64,000 nt of DNA from Apium graveolens (GCF_009905375.1 NC_133648.1:30828846-30892845); one strand, 5' to 3'. Positions 1 through 11,322 are shown, counted from the stretch's first letter. The notes: a model not told the origin generated them from the letters alone. A program made the numbers and translations.

Positions 1-1
1 T

Positions 2-1237
2 AACACCAGCAGTGGTGGGTACAAAACAGGGATGGTTGATCGAAGCACCATTAGATGCTATAACTGCAATGAGTTGGGACACTTTGCCACAGAATGTAGG
101 AAGCCAAAGCAAGTAAGAAAGAACTCTGAAAGGGCTTATCTGGCAAAGGGAAGAAGCTGGGATGATACTGACAGTGAAGATGAAGATGAAGGAAATCTTG
201 CTCTTATGGCTATTGATGGATAAGCTTCATCGTCAAGAATAGAGGTAAAACTTTCTGATGCTGAAATGGTTTATCATCTAAGAGGTAACTTAGATTGTGC
301 ACGTCGTGATAATGAACTGTTAAGTTTACAGATCACAGACCTTGAGAAAGAGGTCAATGAATTAAGACTTGTGCACATTAATCAAGACAAATTAAAAGAA
401 CAGGTATCTTTTCTAGAGAATAGAGTTGACTGTTATAGAAAACTCGAAACTATTCTCAAAGATAAGATCACCGGTCTTGAGACTAAGGTTAGAGCCTACT
501 TCAATTCTTGTTCGAAGGCTAAAGAGTTCTACAGTAAGCAAGCTGTTAATCAAACATCTGGAATAGGTTATGATTACAATGCTGCTATTGGAGAATTAGG
601 CATAAACTCCCCTCCTCATGTCTGTGCTAAAGGGAGGGAAGTACCATATGTGCTTAAGGGTGTTGATGAACCCCTCTATAAAGCATCAATTGCTGAACCA
701 TTTGATGCGACCTCTTCTGTTATTCAAGAAGAAATACGTGCTGAGGATCATGCTTATGAGAAGATTGTTTCCAAGTCAAGTGAGTCAAAAGTTCCAGTCA
801 AAGTTGTGAAAGCAACTGAGACTAACTCAGACACACATGAGTTGGATAACAATAATGCCATGTCTACCATGCATAAATTGCCTGCTGTTAATCACTCTCA
901 TAAAGCATGTGGTGTTGCTAATTGTATGTCTTGTGCTTTTAATATGATGTATGCTTATTTTAATGGTAAGCATGTGTCTAATGATAAGACTACTCCTCGT
1001 CAGCATGTGAATAACAAGAAGCATGATAGGTCTAAGACTGCTAGTCCTTCTAAGGCTAGAAAGGAGACATTTGTGCCTAAGCTTAAACAGAAATTTGTTA
1101 ACGCTGTTTACAAGGTCAAATGTTCAGTCATTGAGAAAGTTGAGGCAATTAAAATTAAAAATGTTGTTTTGCCTGACAAAGGACAGTTCTACAAGTATGC
1201 CGGGCCCAACCAAGTTTGGGTTCCGAAGAAGGTCTAA
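2..1237 (+). pseudogene. Ty1/copia (Sirevirus-like) gag, C-terminal part, one in-frame stop
   Basis: One continuous reading frame enters from the left edge and runs to the stop at 1235-1237. It is interrupted only by TAA at 221-223. Residues from about position 86 form a CCHC zinc knuckle (CYNCNELGHFATEC), the RNA-binding motif of copia nucleocapsids. After the stop comes a coiled-coil-rich stretch (from 266), then a Cys/His segment with CMSCAF near 920-940, a basic KHDRSKTASPSKARKE block and the end VWVPKK. The same architecture and the VWVPKK end recur in the minus-strand copy at 41012-42895, so this is a family feature. A long coiled-coil extension of gag is typical of Sireviruses. The N-terminal UBN2-type part lies outside the window. 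The stop makes this copy non-functional. Confidence 0.85.
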
Positions 1238-1277
1238 TCCATTTGTAGTGCAGGGCATTAAACAGGTGTAACCGGTA

Positions 1278-1350
1278 GTGTGGATTCTTGACAGTGGATC
1301 ATCAAGACATATGACCGGAGATAGAGCCCTGCTATCAAATGTGAATTGAG
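1278..1350 (+). pseudogene. copia aspartic protease fragment
   Basis: In the frame shifted relative to gag, the sequence reads VWILDSGSSRHMTGD, the canonical copia protease active site (DSG catalytic triad followed by HMTG). It ends at a TGA after about 24 codons. The DNA downstream (to about 1460) still resembles the usual continuation (GPxVTFGDNSKG, GNVII) but only in shifting frames. This is a decayed protease directly after gag, as expected for Ty1/copia order. Confidence 0.8.
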
Positions 1351-3763
1351 AAAGCTGGCCCCATGGTTACCTTTGGAGATAACAGCAAAGGTTTATCTGA
1401 GGGATATGGCTGTTTGCAAGCTGGGAATGTTATCATTGTAATTTTGTATATTGTGCTAGGTTATTATCAGGAAGCAGTATCTAACATATAGCACCAGTGA
1501 CGAGACTTGAGAATATTATGACATATCAGGCACCTTCTGCACATTACACTTGGAATTGTACTCTAGTAAAATGTGTACAAGTGTACTCCTGATTGGTGAG
1601 TTAAAAGAGGAAGTCAGTGCACCACAGTTCATGGACTTTGCAGCTGCAGATCTATTGGACTATGCAATCTCTTCTTCACAATCTCACTTCAGGTTGGTAT
1701 GAACTAGTATACTGCTCAAGCAATCGTCAAGGACATGGTATGGCACTCTAACAGAAGTTGTAATCTTATATGAACTAGTAGAGTTGTCATATTTATAACT
1801 AGTTTATCACTAAGCACAATCATATTGTTTTATATGTGCAGTGGTATATTGATTATGCAACATAACAATTAGTATCTAAAGTACTTGACAAGTATCGGTC
1901 AATGATATCTTGTTAATATTATGTTGCAGATATTTGTAAGCTTTTGACATGAATGAGAATTACTTAGACTTTACACTAAGTGATCAATGTTTTATCAAAA
2001 ACTCATTCATATTGAAAAACAAAATCAAACTTCTTTCTACATTAGTGATTTCTTATGTCATGTAAAATCTTTTGAAATCACTATTGTAAATCATTTTCTC
2101 TCTATTACCATATATTCTGTGTTACAGGTTCAGTCTCCAATGACTTTCTTTCATTGACAGTCATGATGTTGAAAACCCACAACGTCTATCCCAGACTGTA
2201 AAGACAAACACAAAAACAGAACCAACCATCACTATCTTACCACTAAATGTAGTATGAATGAGCGTGAGGGAGATAGTGCCTTAGTGCACCACATAAGGAA
2301 GGTTCTGTAGTCAACCCAGTAGCTCTGTCTCCTACATAGATGAGTAGTATTTAAACCGAGACAACTGCTAGCCCCCATACATCTTCTCAAAAAGATGTAA
2401 TGGCTGAAAAGGCACAAAAACAGTTACTAGATTTATTCTCTCAACAGGGTGAGTCTATTGAATTTTGCCTGTCGGCCAAGGTATCCGATGTAGTGTCACC
2501 ACTTCAAACATAATCAATTCTTGATGCACAAGGAGAGGTTACACACACAAAGGATGAGTTGACGGAAACAAGAGTTTCGACCATTTTAAGGTCAGATTCG
2601 ATTGTTCAAGGTTCGTTAGTGGACCAATTGCCTTTACAGGTGTTAGGAGAGGATACTGATCCAAAAGCCATATGTCAGTGGTCAGTGTCTACCTCCCCAG
2701 GCTTAAATCCCCTGGATGCATCTGCGGATAGTGGATCTGACATAGGTGCAGATCGGCAACTTGTTGACAATGATTCATATATTACCTGATAAGTCACAAG
2801 GAAATGTCTTCACAGACATTAGAAGGGAACTTTGATCTTTATGCTAAATTCGTTGGATCATTGTTTACCTTCCCAGAATTCAAATCTGGAACCCTAAAAG
2901 GGAAACTAGCAACTTGTAAATTATGACTCAGATTCATCTGACGAGTTTAACAAGGATGGGGATTTGTGAACTCCCATTGCACCACCTGTGACCTCCTTAA
3001 GGATGGCTAAGGTGATTTTCCTTGCAGGTACAGCTGGATTATGGAGCTATGAGAGAAGAGTGATACACTTGTGAGAATGAGTGTAAACACGAGTGGAGAG
3101 AAGAGTGAAACACATGTGAGGTACACTAAACAGAATCACACACTCACAGTGAGGTAGAAAGAGAAACTACTTGTTATTTCTTTTCCAACCAAGTGAAATA
3201 TGAGAACTCCTTCAGACGACGGCATACATTCCTTCTTTAAGGGGGAGATAAAAGCTTAAGAAATAGTTTGGAGGATTCCTCAACTAAGGGGGAGAAATAG
3301 CATGGAGGAAGAAAAAGATCCTAAAAATGTACACTACACCACACCATTGTTGTTTCTAACTACGGATCCTATTGTACGGGAGAGGTGGTAAACACAAGGT
3401 GATTTCCTAGTAAGGGAAGAAGCTGTTAGGGGAGTACCATTGGTCTTTATCTGCGGATCCTATTGTACGGGAGAGGTGGTAAAACGAAGGTGATCTTCTT
3501 TAATCAGTTGATTCTCATAGGGGGAGAAGCAAGAGATATGGGCTTCTCAACAGGAAATGTGGTTGTACAAATGAAGATGGAACTACTTGAAGATATGTTC
3601 AGTCTAGAGGAACATCTACTTGGAATCTGGAAAATGTTAAATCTCATCCAGAACTTTTCTACTATTTACTTTGCATGTATATTTATATCTTTTTCTTATT
3701 TGTTAGTTGAGTTATCCTCTAGGTATTTGTGTGTTATTGTCTAACAAACAAATAGGGGGAGAT
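1351..3763 (+). mobile_element. degenerate remainder of copia element with repeated polypurine tracts
   Basis: No intact integrase, RT or RNase H is readable, so most of pol is deleted. Positions about 2230-2510 resemble, in opposite orientation, about 36980-37290, the pol-to-3'LTR region of the minus-strand Sirevirus. From about 3050 the sequence parallels 5100-7060. Polypurine-like AAGGGGGAGA motifs occur near 3238, 3286 and 3518, with the terminal one at 3749-3762 directly before the LTR. Repeated PPTs are a known Sirevirus hallmark. The only open frames (2559-2789 and 3463-3744) have no recognisable product. Confidence 0.6.
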
Positions 3764-5084
3764 TGTAAGTCATATGTCATAGACCTATTTGTATATTCGA
3801 GGATTCAACTCAACTCAAATAAGAATGTAATAAGTAAATAGTGGATCGACCGTCAGAGAGATCTCGCAAAGTAATATCTGTCAAAGGATTCAGAACAAGG
3901 TTCATCTACAGACTTGAGGAGGTAATTCACTGGAAGAAGTTCAAGAAGTTGATCATGCCTCAGTGATATAAATCAAGATCGTGGATTTAATCAAGTGACA
4001 GAGATCTCGTCAGAGTATCATTTATTACAAGGATTTAATCTGAAGAAAATCAAAGTGTCAGAGTCAAGACATGAAGAAACGTCACGGAAGTTAGTCACTC
4101 ATGAACCAGACAGTACATCGAGTGTCAACGTTGAAGTGATGGAATTGATTCATAATTTTCAGTGATTTTCAGAAGATTTGCAGAAGAATGGTTGCTGCTC
4201 AAGACTAGAATTAATTCTCTATTAATTAATTAAGTCATCTAATTTAATTAAGAAAATAAATTATATCTGCGAAGAATAATTTATTTATTAATTGAATTAA
4301 TTGATTAATTAATTCTGAATTAATTCTAGGAATTTTAGGAATTTTCAGAAGCTTAATTGGATTAAATTCAAGCATTAAATCAGCAAGACAATTGAAAATG
4401 AACTAGCATGACAATCAGGATTGTCATACCGATTGTCATGCTAGGCCATTGTCAATTGTCTCACCGAAAGTTACTCTAGGAGGGTAATTGTCTTGCTAGT
4501 TCATTCTGATTGTCTTGCTAGTTCATTCAGATTGTCTTGCTAGTTCATTCAATTGTCCTACCGAAAGTCATACAAGCTTAAAGGATTGTCATTCCAATTC
4601 AATTGATTCAGCTGATTGATTAAATAGAAGCAGAGAAGCAGCATATCAAAAAAATACTACAAAAACACAAGCCAAGAACAAAGTGCAGCCGCCTTGAAAT
4701 ATAAAATCATCTTCTCTGCAGAAATTCAAGATTAAATTTCTAGTTTGTTAATGTTAAATCCAAACCACTAGAAATCTTTATCTTGCTCTTGTGTATCAAT
4801 CTAGCGGATTAAAATCCCTAGAACTTAATCTCAAATCGCGTTTAGCATTTGATTCTAATTATTGCAAAAATAGAAAAAGTTCATGTCGAATTTATTCTAG
4901 ATTTGTGATAATTGATTTGAGATTAATACCTTGTAATCGATACAGTTGTTGTAACACATTTCAAGTTTAATAATATTTTTATTTAACTTGAATTTTGTTT
5001 CACATTTTTTATTCCGCATTTTATTCGATTATTCGGTACTGTTTGTATTCAACCCCCCTTCTACAAACATATTGGGACCCAACA
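3764..5084 (+). mobile_element. copia LTR, copy 1 (3' LTR of the left element, 5' LTR of the middle one)
   Basis: Begins TGTAAGTC straight after the PPT AAATAGGGGGAGA and ends GGGACCCAACA. It aligns along its length with 7062-8392, including the shared stretch with CAACCCCCCTTCTACAAAC near the 3' end. Length is 1321 bp. The expected initiator-Met PBS (TTGGTATCAGAGC) does not follow it. Instead the sequence runs directly into the middle internal region. An array of short repeats lies at about 4403-4570. Confidence 0.85.
4403..4570 (+). repeat. short-motif array inside LTR copy 1
   Basis: Three near-perfect tandem copies of a 21-22 bp unit containing TTGTCTTGCTAGTTCATTC occur at about 4490-4555. 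They are preceded and followed by inverted forms GACAATCGGTATGACAAT and GTCATACCGAAAGTC. The second LTR carries a different amplification of the same motifs. The location inside the 5' half of the LTR fits a U3 regulatory array. Confidence 0.75.
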
Positions 5085-5143
5085 AACAGCAACTGGAAGA
5101 CTCCTCACGAGCAATTATATTGAGAGAAACACATGCACGTGAG

Positions 5144-6799
5144 ATGAGTGAACCAAACACGAGTGAACTTCAGGTGAGAGCACACACAGACACTGATACT
5201 GTAAACCTGTTAGCTCAGATTGCTGCCCTAAAAGAAGAACTTGCTAAAAGCCAAGCTGAAGCTCAAGCATTCAAAGCACAAGTGGTTGAACGGTCTTCTT
5301 CTTCCACCTCTGTCAACAATCAGCTTGCAATCATAAGGAATGACATCTCAGATCTAAAGACTACTGTAATACCAAAGCTCAATTCTATTCAGGACACTCC
5401 AAATTTATCAGCTGATGACATATCCAACTTCTGCTCTCTACACACAAGAATGACTTCTCTTGAAGACCTCGTTGAGATGAATCATTCACTGGACTCCTCA
5501 AGATTTCTAAAGATAGAGACGGGCATGGAACATCTAAATGAAGGGATGAAGCACCTATATTACATGATCAAGAATTCTCATTACCCTAATGAAGAATAAA
5601 GAGCTTATTTTGAAGGACCGTCTGGTGGAGGATCAGGCTCTGGAGGTGATGGAAGTTCCAAAGGAAAGTCAGTAGAGGATCCCTCAACTAAGGGGGAGAA
5701 GAAAGGGAGTAGTGCCAAAGGGAAAGAAAAAGATACTTCTGCTGGAGATAAAGGAAAGGCTGATGATGTCTACTACAGTGGAGAACAGGATGACTTCGAT
5801 ATTTTTGACATTCCCACTGAACCAGTTCAGAAAGATAAAGATGGGTTATTTGAAGCTGAAGAAGAAAGTGATTTTGAAGATTGGGAAGAAGAAGATACAG
5901 TGGATCCTAGGTTTGAGAAAGAATTTCAGAAAGAGCAGTCAGAGATGCTAAGAAAAGAAGCTGAACTCAAGAAGGTCTCTCAGATCATTGACAGGAGGAA
6001 AGACATACAAAGAACAGAAACTCTTCAAAAGCAACGTCTTCATGACATTAAGGCTCAAGAAAGGAGAAGAGATGTCAGACTAAAGATTGGTGAAAAATGG
6101 GATGAAGCTAGGAGAGTACTCGATATGCCTCAGCTATGCACTAACAATGATAGGCAATTCTTACATCTTCTTGACAAGCTGGAAATCTCAAATCCTAACA
6201 ATGACATGTACATGAATGCTATCAAGACTGAAGTCTCAAGGATCACAGCTGCTTTTGATAGATCCCTAAATGAGATGAGCATTTTTGTATATTGTCAGAG
6301 TGAAGGATCATTCAAGGTGTCACTTCATCTATTTGAGAATCGTTCGTTGTCAGAGATTTGGGTTCTTTTAAACAAAGTCAAAAGAAGCTCAGAATTGAAT
6401 GAAGTTCTTCGAAAAAGGCTTAAAGAGTTTGCCAGCAGGGCTAGTCCTCAAGTGGTCAACAATCCTCATCAGGTGAGATTCTTTAAGTCTGATTGTCTTC
6501 AAATCTGTCAACTAGATGTACAATCTCTTAAAGACTACTCAGCTAAGCATCTGGTCTGGATGGAACATCATTTGAGAACTGCTGGATATTCATCCATGTT
6601 GAAGACTCAAGCTGCTGACTTGATTCAAGCTTATTGTGAAAAGAATGTTAAAAGGTACAATCAACTCAAGAATAAGCTGAAGTCAGTTGGAGTTCAACCA
6701 GTCAGACCATCAAGCTTCACTTCAGAAAAGGATCGTGTCTTTGACAAGGAATTGCTTCAAGATTTAGAAGAAGGTGAAGTCAGGAGAGAAGACAACTGA
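5144..6799 (+). pseudogene. retroelement extra ORF, ~550 codons, unknown function, one in-frame stop
   Basis: I do not recognise this protein. From the ATG at 5144 a single frame stays open to TGA 6797-6799 except for TAA at 5597-5599 (codon 152). Codons 1-151 include a heptad-rich helix (LLAQIAALKEELAKSQAEAQ). Codons 153-252 are low complexity: Gly/Ser-rich, then Lys-rich, then strongly acidic (EEESDFEDWEEED). Codons 253-551 begin with a long charged helix (about 70 residues, Lys/Arg/Glu/Gln) and continue as a predominantly helical domain without Cys clusters. I see no hydrophobic membrane segment, so it does not look like an Env-like protein. A polypurine motif (AAGGGGGAGA at about 5689) lies inside the coding sequence. 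The ORF occupies the slot between pol and the 3' LTR where Sireviruses carry additional ORFs. Confidence 0.65.
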
Positions 6800-7061
6800 A
6801 GTCAATTAGCTCAAAACTCAATGTAATATGATTAGAGCGTTATGAATCAAGATAGTCTAATGTAGTTATATGTTCAGGCTAGAGGAACATCTATCTTGTA
6901 TTCACTTGTAAATTTCATTTGGAATCTGGAAAATATTAAATATAATCCAGAACTTTTCTACTATTTACTTTACCTTACTGTTTATATCTTTTTCTTATTT
7001 GTTAGTTGAGTTATCCTCTAGGTATTTGTTGTTATTGTCTAACAAGCAAATAGGGGGAGAT
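6800..7061 (+). mobile_element. 3' non-coding region and polypurine tract of the middle element
   Basis: This parallels 3590-3763 closely (shared blocks GGAATCTGGAAAAT, CCAGAACTTTTCTACTATTT, TTAGTTGAGTTATCCTCTAGG). It ends in the PPT AAATAGGGGGAGA at 7048-7060, directly before the second LTR. It has no coding capacity. Confidence 0.8.
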
Positions 7062-8392
7062 TGAAAGGCATATGTCATAGCCTACTCGTTTATTCGAGTA
7101 TTTAACTCAACTCAAATAAGAATGTAATAAGTAAATAGTGGATCAATCATCAGAGAGATCTCACAAAGTAACATCTGTCAAAGATCAAAGAAACATTGTT
7201 CATCTGCAGACTTGAAGATTCACTGGAAGAAGTTCAAGAATTTGATCATGCCTCAATGATGTAAATCAAGATCATGGATTTAATCAAGTGACAGAGATCT
7301 CGTCAAGGTATCAATTTATTACAAGGATTCAATCAGAATATCAAAGTCAAGACATGAAGAAACGTCACGGAAGTTAGTCACTCATGAACCAGACAGTACA
7401 TCGAGTGTCAGCATTGAAGTGGCGGAATTGATTCATAAGTCTCAGTGACTTTCAGAAGATTGTCAGAAGAATGGATGCTGCTCAGCGTTAGTATTAATTC
7501 TCTATTAATTAATTAAGTCATATAATTTAATTAAGAAAATAAATTATATCTGCAAAGATTAATTTATTGATTAATTGAATTAAATTGATTAATTAAGTTA
7601 GAATTAATATTAAGGATTTACAGAATTTTAATTGATTAAAATCTGTTTTAATTCTAAAAAGACAACTGATTGTACTAGTATGACAATCGGTATGACAATT
7701 GATAGTCATACCGAAAGTCATGCTAATTCAGTTGATTGTCTTGATAGAATTATTGTTTAGATTAAAATCACTTATTAATTCAGTAAGACAATTTCATTTG
7801 TACTACTATGACAATCGGTATGACAATCAATAGTCATACCGAAAGTCTTGCTAGTTCATTTTAATTGTCTTACTAGCTCTAAAGGATTGTCACACCAGTT
7901 CAACATTCTCGGCTGTGGTGATTAAAAACAAGCAGAGACCAATTCATTTACATAACACATACAGAGAGCAATCAAACAGAAGCCAAGAACAAAAAGAGAA
8001 CAAGCAGCCAAAATATTTCATCTTATCTGCTAATTCAAGTTTTCAATTTCTAGCTTGTAAAGTTAAATCCAATCAACTAGAAATCACTCTCTTGTTCTTG
8101 TGTATCAATCTAGCGGATTAAAATCCCTAGAACTTAATCTCAAATCGCTTTTAGCATTTGATCTTTTAATTACAAAAATAGAAAAAGTTCATGTCGAATT
8201 TATTCTAGATTTGTAATAATTGATTTGAGATTAATCCCTTGTAACCGATACCGTAGTTGTAACACCTTTCAAGTTTAATAAAAGTTTTATTTAACTTGAA
8301 TTTTGTTTCACAATTTTATTCCGCATTTTATTCGACGAAACGGTATTGTTTGCATTCAACCCCCCCTTCTACAAACAAATTGGGACCTAACA
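7062..8392 (+). mobile_element. copia LTR, copy 2 (3' LTR of the middle element)
   Basis: 1331 bp, starting TGAAAGGC after the PPT and ending GGGACCTAACA. It aligns with 3764-5084. It differs in the repeat region: here a ~60 bp block containing TATGACAATCGGTATGACAAT and GTCATACCGAAAGTC is duplicated (about 7672-7732 and 7799-7855), whereas copy 1 amplified another unit. Substitutions are frequent, so the two LTRs are not a very young pair. Confidence 0.85.
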
Positions 8393-9243
8393 ACTAGGAT
8401 ATCATACAATCACCACACACCAAGATATCGAAACAATTAATTATTGAAATCCATAAGTAAATCCGCTAGAACCCCATGACAACGATTAGCCCATAATCAA
8501 ACTCATCGTCACCATGGGTTCCAATGAAAGCATGGTATAAACAAGGTCTTAATAAACTAAATAATAATCAAAGTATGAATAAACGAGATCTAGGTTCAAC
8601 AAGAACGAAAACGAGCATCCAAAGTTACAACTAATTCAAAGAATCACAAGTTGAAAACAAGATCTTCTTTTTCGGAGTTGTTCTGTGCTTCTAGGTCTTC
8701 TCCTTGGTATCCCAATCTTCCCGGATGATGAAAACCCTTTTTTTTAAGTATATATACGCCCCTAGTGGACCTGGACCCTTAAAATCGTCAAATTCTACTC
8801 AAAAAAGGCTTTTTCAGCGAAATCAGCGATCAGCCGCGCCCTGAGCGGCCGCTCAGCTCTCCTGAGCGGGCGCTCAGCTCTCTGAGCGGGCGCTCAGCTC
8901 TGCTGAGCGGGCGCTCAGCTCTGCTGAGCGGGCGCTCAGCTACTGACTGGGAAAAATATTCTGATGAATCTTGTTTTGACCATAACTTGAGTTCTACTCG
9001 TCAGAATTAGGCGATTCAACTGCCCACGCGAAGCTATTGAGATTCTCTACAACTTGACAATGGCCTTGGCTTCCAATTCTGATCACTTTTCATCATATTT
9101 CCTTTAAAAGCTCTTTTCTTCATATAACTGATACCTGAAATGCATTAACACAAAAACACATCAAAATACCAACAACTTGAGTCCAAAACACCAATTTAAG
9201 CTTGTAATAAAGCATTCCAAGTGGATATAAAATCCACTTATCA
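8393..9243 (-). mobile_element. Athila-type gypsy LTR (partial)
   Basis: Read on the minus strand it begins TGATAAGTGG at 9243, followed by the palindrome GTGGATTTTATATCCAC. It carries a TATA-like TATATATACTT at about 8747-8757, followed by a plausible transcribed leader. It starts exactly where the Tat element's RNase H is cut off and is itself abutted by the copia LTR at 8392. It has no coding potential. Assignment to Athila is by general resemblance (TGATAAG start, long AT-rich LTR with a GC-rich palindrome array). The far end may be missing. Confidence 0.5.
8841..8940. repeat. palindromic GC-rich tandem repeat CTGAGCGGGCGCTCAG
   Basis: Five tandem copies of a 19-21 bp unit. The first copy, CTGAGCGGCCGCTCAG, is a perfect 16-bp palindrome. 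The other four are 7-bp arms around GG. The array is extremely CpG-rich within an otherwise AT-rich LTR. Confidence 0.95.
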
Positions 9244-10645
9244 ATGAGGCCCGCCCCATACTTCGACCCCGCTACTAAACCATCGACAAAGAGCTTCCAT
9301 TTTCCCGGTTGTCGAACCAACTGTTCTTCGAGCTTTAGGGTCCTTCTATCCCGAGAAAGTGCATTCTACCATGAAATCGGCCATGGCTTGTACTTTAATA
9401 AATGTTCTCGACACATAGTCTATCATATTCGCCCAAATTAATCGATCATGCCACCACTCTTCCCGAAGCCTATGGTCTTGTCAGAATATTTTTAAGTGGC
9501 TGGTCGGTCACAACTTGCACTGTTCTTTCTTGAAAATAATGTCACAATTTTCGGGTGGCCATGACCAACCTATATGCGAACTTCTCAGCATTGGGGTACT
9601 TTATTTCAGCATCTTTAAGCATGTGTGATACATAAAAAAACATGATGTTGGTTACCTTCATATTCCTTCAGCATGACTGCCCCCGGAGTTCGATCTGAAA
9701 CAGCGAGATAAAGTTGAAGTGTCTTTTTCGGATCTGGTCTCATCAACATAGGGGCTTTAGTCAAATACTATTTTACTTGCTCAAAAGATATCTGGCATTC
9801 AGATCCCCATTCAAAATTTTTTGAGCCTTTCAGTACAGCGAAAAAAGGAAGTGCCTTATCGGCTGATCTTGATATGAAGCGCCAAAGTGCCGCCAATCAG
9901 CCTGTTAGCTTCTATATGTCCCTGATACATTTCGGGGGGCCCATATCCAACACTGCATGTATTTTTTTCGGGTTGGCTTCTATGTCTCGTTCACTTACCA
10001 CGTCTCCCGTAAACTTTTCACTTGCTACCCCAAATGTACACTTGCTCGGATTAACCTTCGTGCTGCTTCTCCTCAGGGTTTCAAAACATTCTCGAAGATC
10101 TTCAGCATGATCCCGAAATAATGACTTACGATCATATCGTCCACATAACACTTCATGTTGCGTCTGTTTTGTTCTTCAAAGACTTTATTGATCATATGCT
10201 GGAAGGTTTCCCATGCATTCTGCAGGCCGCAGGGCATTTTGAAGTAAGCGTATGTTCCCTTCGGTGTGATGAAGGCTGTCTTCGGAATATCAGCAGTGTT
10301 CATAGCTATTTGATGGTAGCCCGAGAAGGCATCAAGAAAGCTGAGGACTTGGTAGCCTGCCGTAACACCTATCAATTGATCAATGCTCGACAAAGGGTAA
10401 TGATCCTTCAGACATGCCTTATTTAGGTCCGTGTAGTCTACACATATCCCCCATTTGCTGTTTGTTTTCTTGATCACTACCACATTAGCGAGCCAATCGG
10501 GGTATTCAATTTCCTCAATGAACTTGACTTCCAACAAATTCTCAACTTTTGCTTCAATAACCTTTTGTCTTACACCCAACATAGAGCTCGACCTCTTCCA
10601 CTTCGGTTGTTGGTTCGGCAATTGGGCAAGACAGGTCGGCACCAA
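9244..10645 (-). pseudogene. Ty3/gypsy (Tat-type) reverse transcriptase and start of RNase H, broken
   Basis: On the minus strand, 10645-10073 encodes an RT with the motifs PDWLANVVVIKK, VDYTDLNKAC, SFLDAFSGYHQI, the palm MKCYVDDMIV active site and FQHMINKVF. The frame then shifts and continues as 10151-9912 (thumb, KVNPSKCTFGV). Near 9320-9244 the RNase H start WKLFVDG...GAGLI appears, then the element ends abruptly at the Athila-type LTR. Integrase and the 3' LTR are absent. This enzyme would copy element RNA into cDNA, but frameshifts and the truncation abolish it. Confidence 0.85.
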
Positions 10646-10670
10646 ATTTCTCTAACTCAATGTTTAATAA

Positions 10671-11322
10671 TTATTTATTCCCACTCAGTTCGGCTTCCGA
10701 ATATTTCCTTTTCCCATTCAAGTCATTCTCCTCATATTCCCTGTCTTTGTCGAGATCCTCAAGCATAATAATCCTTGTTGTCTTCTGGTCCCCTCTCATC
10801 TCTCCAACCCCTTTTTCCGTGGGGAATTTTAGCTTGAGATGCGATATCGTCTCTACGGCTTGAAAAGAGGATAAGGATGGTCGGCCAAGAAGTTCTTTAT
10901 AAGGGCTCTCGATCCTCACAATATAGAATTTGACATGTTTTTCAGCAGTATAAAGCATTTTATCGATAAGAACAGGTAAAGTGATAGTACCTTCACAGGG
11001 AATATAATGTTCGCTGAAGGCCTCAAGGGGTGCTTCACGACACGATTCCATTTGTTGCCATGCTAGGTTCATCTTAGTGTATGTACGATGGAACAAAATG
11101 TGAGCCGAACTTCCTCCATATACCATCACTTTCTATATCTTATTTTTCTTCATTTATGGGATTGATTACCAGCCGGTCCTCGTGAGGACATATGACATCT
11201 TCATAGTCCTCTTCGGTAAAGGAGAGGGGGCATGGACTGTCTTGCAAGATTGAACTGATACAATTTGTAGACTTGACGGGCGTACCATTTCCCAGCATTC
11301 TTGCTATCGAGACCAAGGGCAT
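10671..11322 (-). pseudogene. gypsy (Tat-type) aspartic protease region, broken
   Basis: The minus-strand frame 11129-10671 starts MMVYGGSSAHILFHRTY, equivalent to the Tat/Athila protease active site VDNGSSADILF, with the catalytic Asp replaced (GGS). It continues through a recognisable ELLGRPSL motif (family form LLGRPWL). The segment 11322-11140 upstream is linker, with a stop between the two. Confidence 0.7.

Noticed and set aside
5144..6799. Env-like protein of a Sirevirus
   Set aside because: No hydrophobic signal or membrane segment is visible; only coiled-coil, low-complexity and helical regions.
10121..10863. Plus-strand open frames opposite the gypsy RT
   Set aside because: Antisense shadows of the minus-strand Tat polyprotein.
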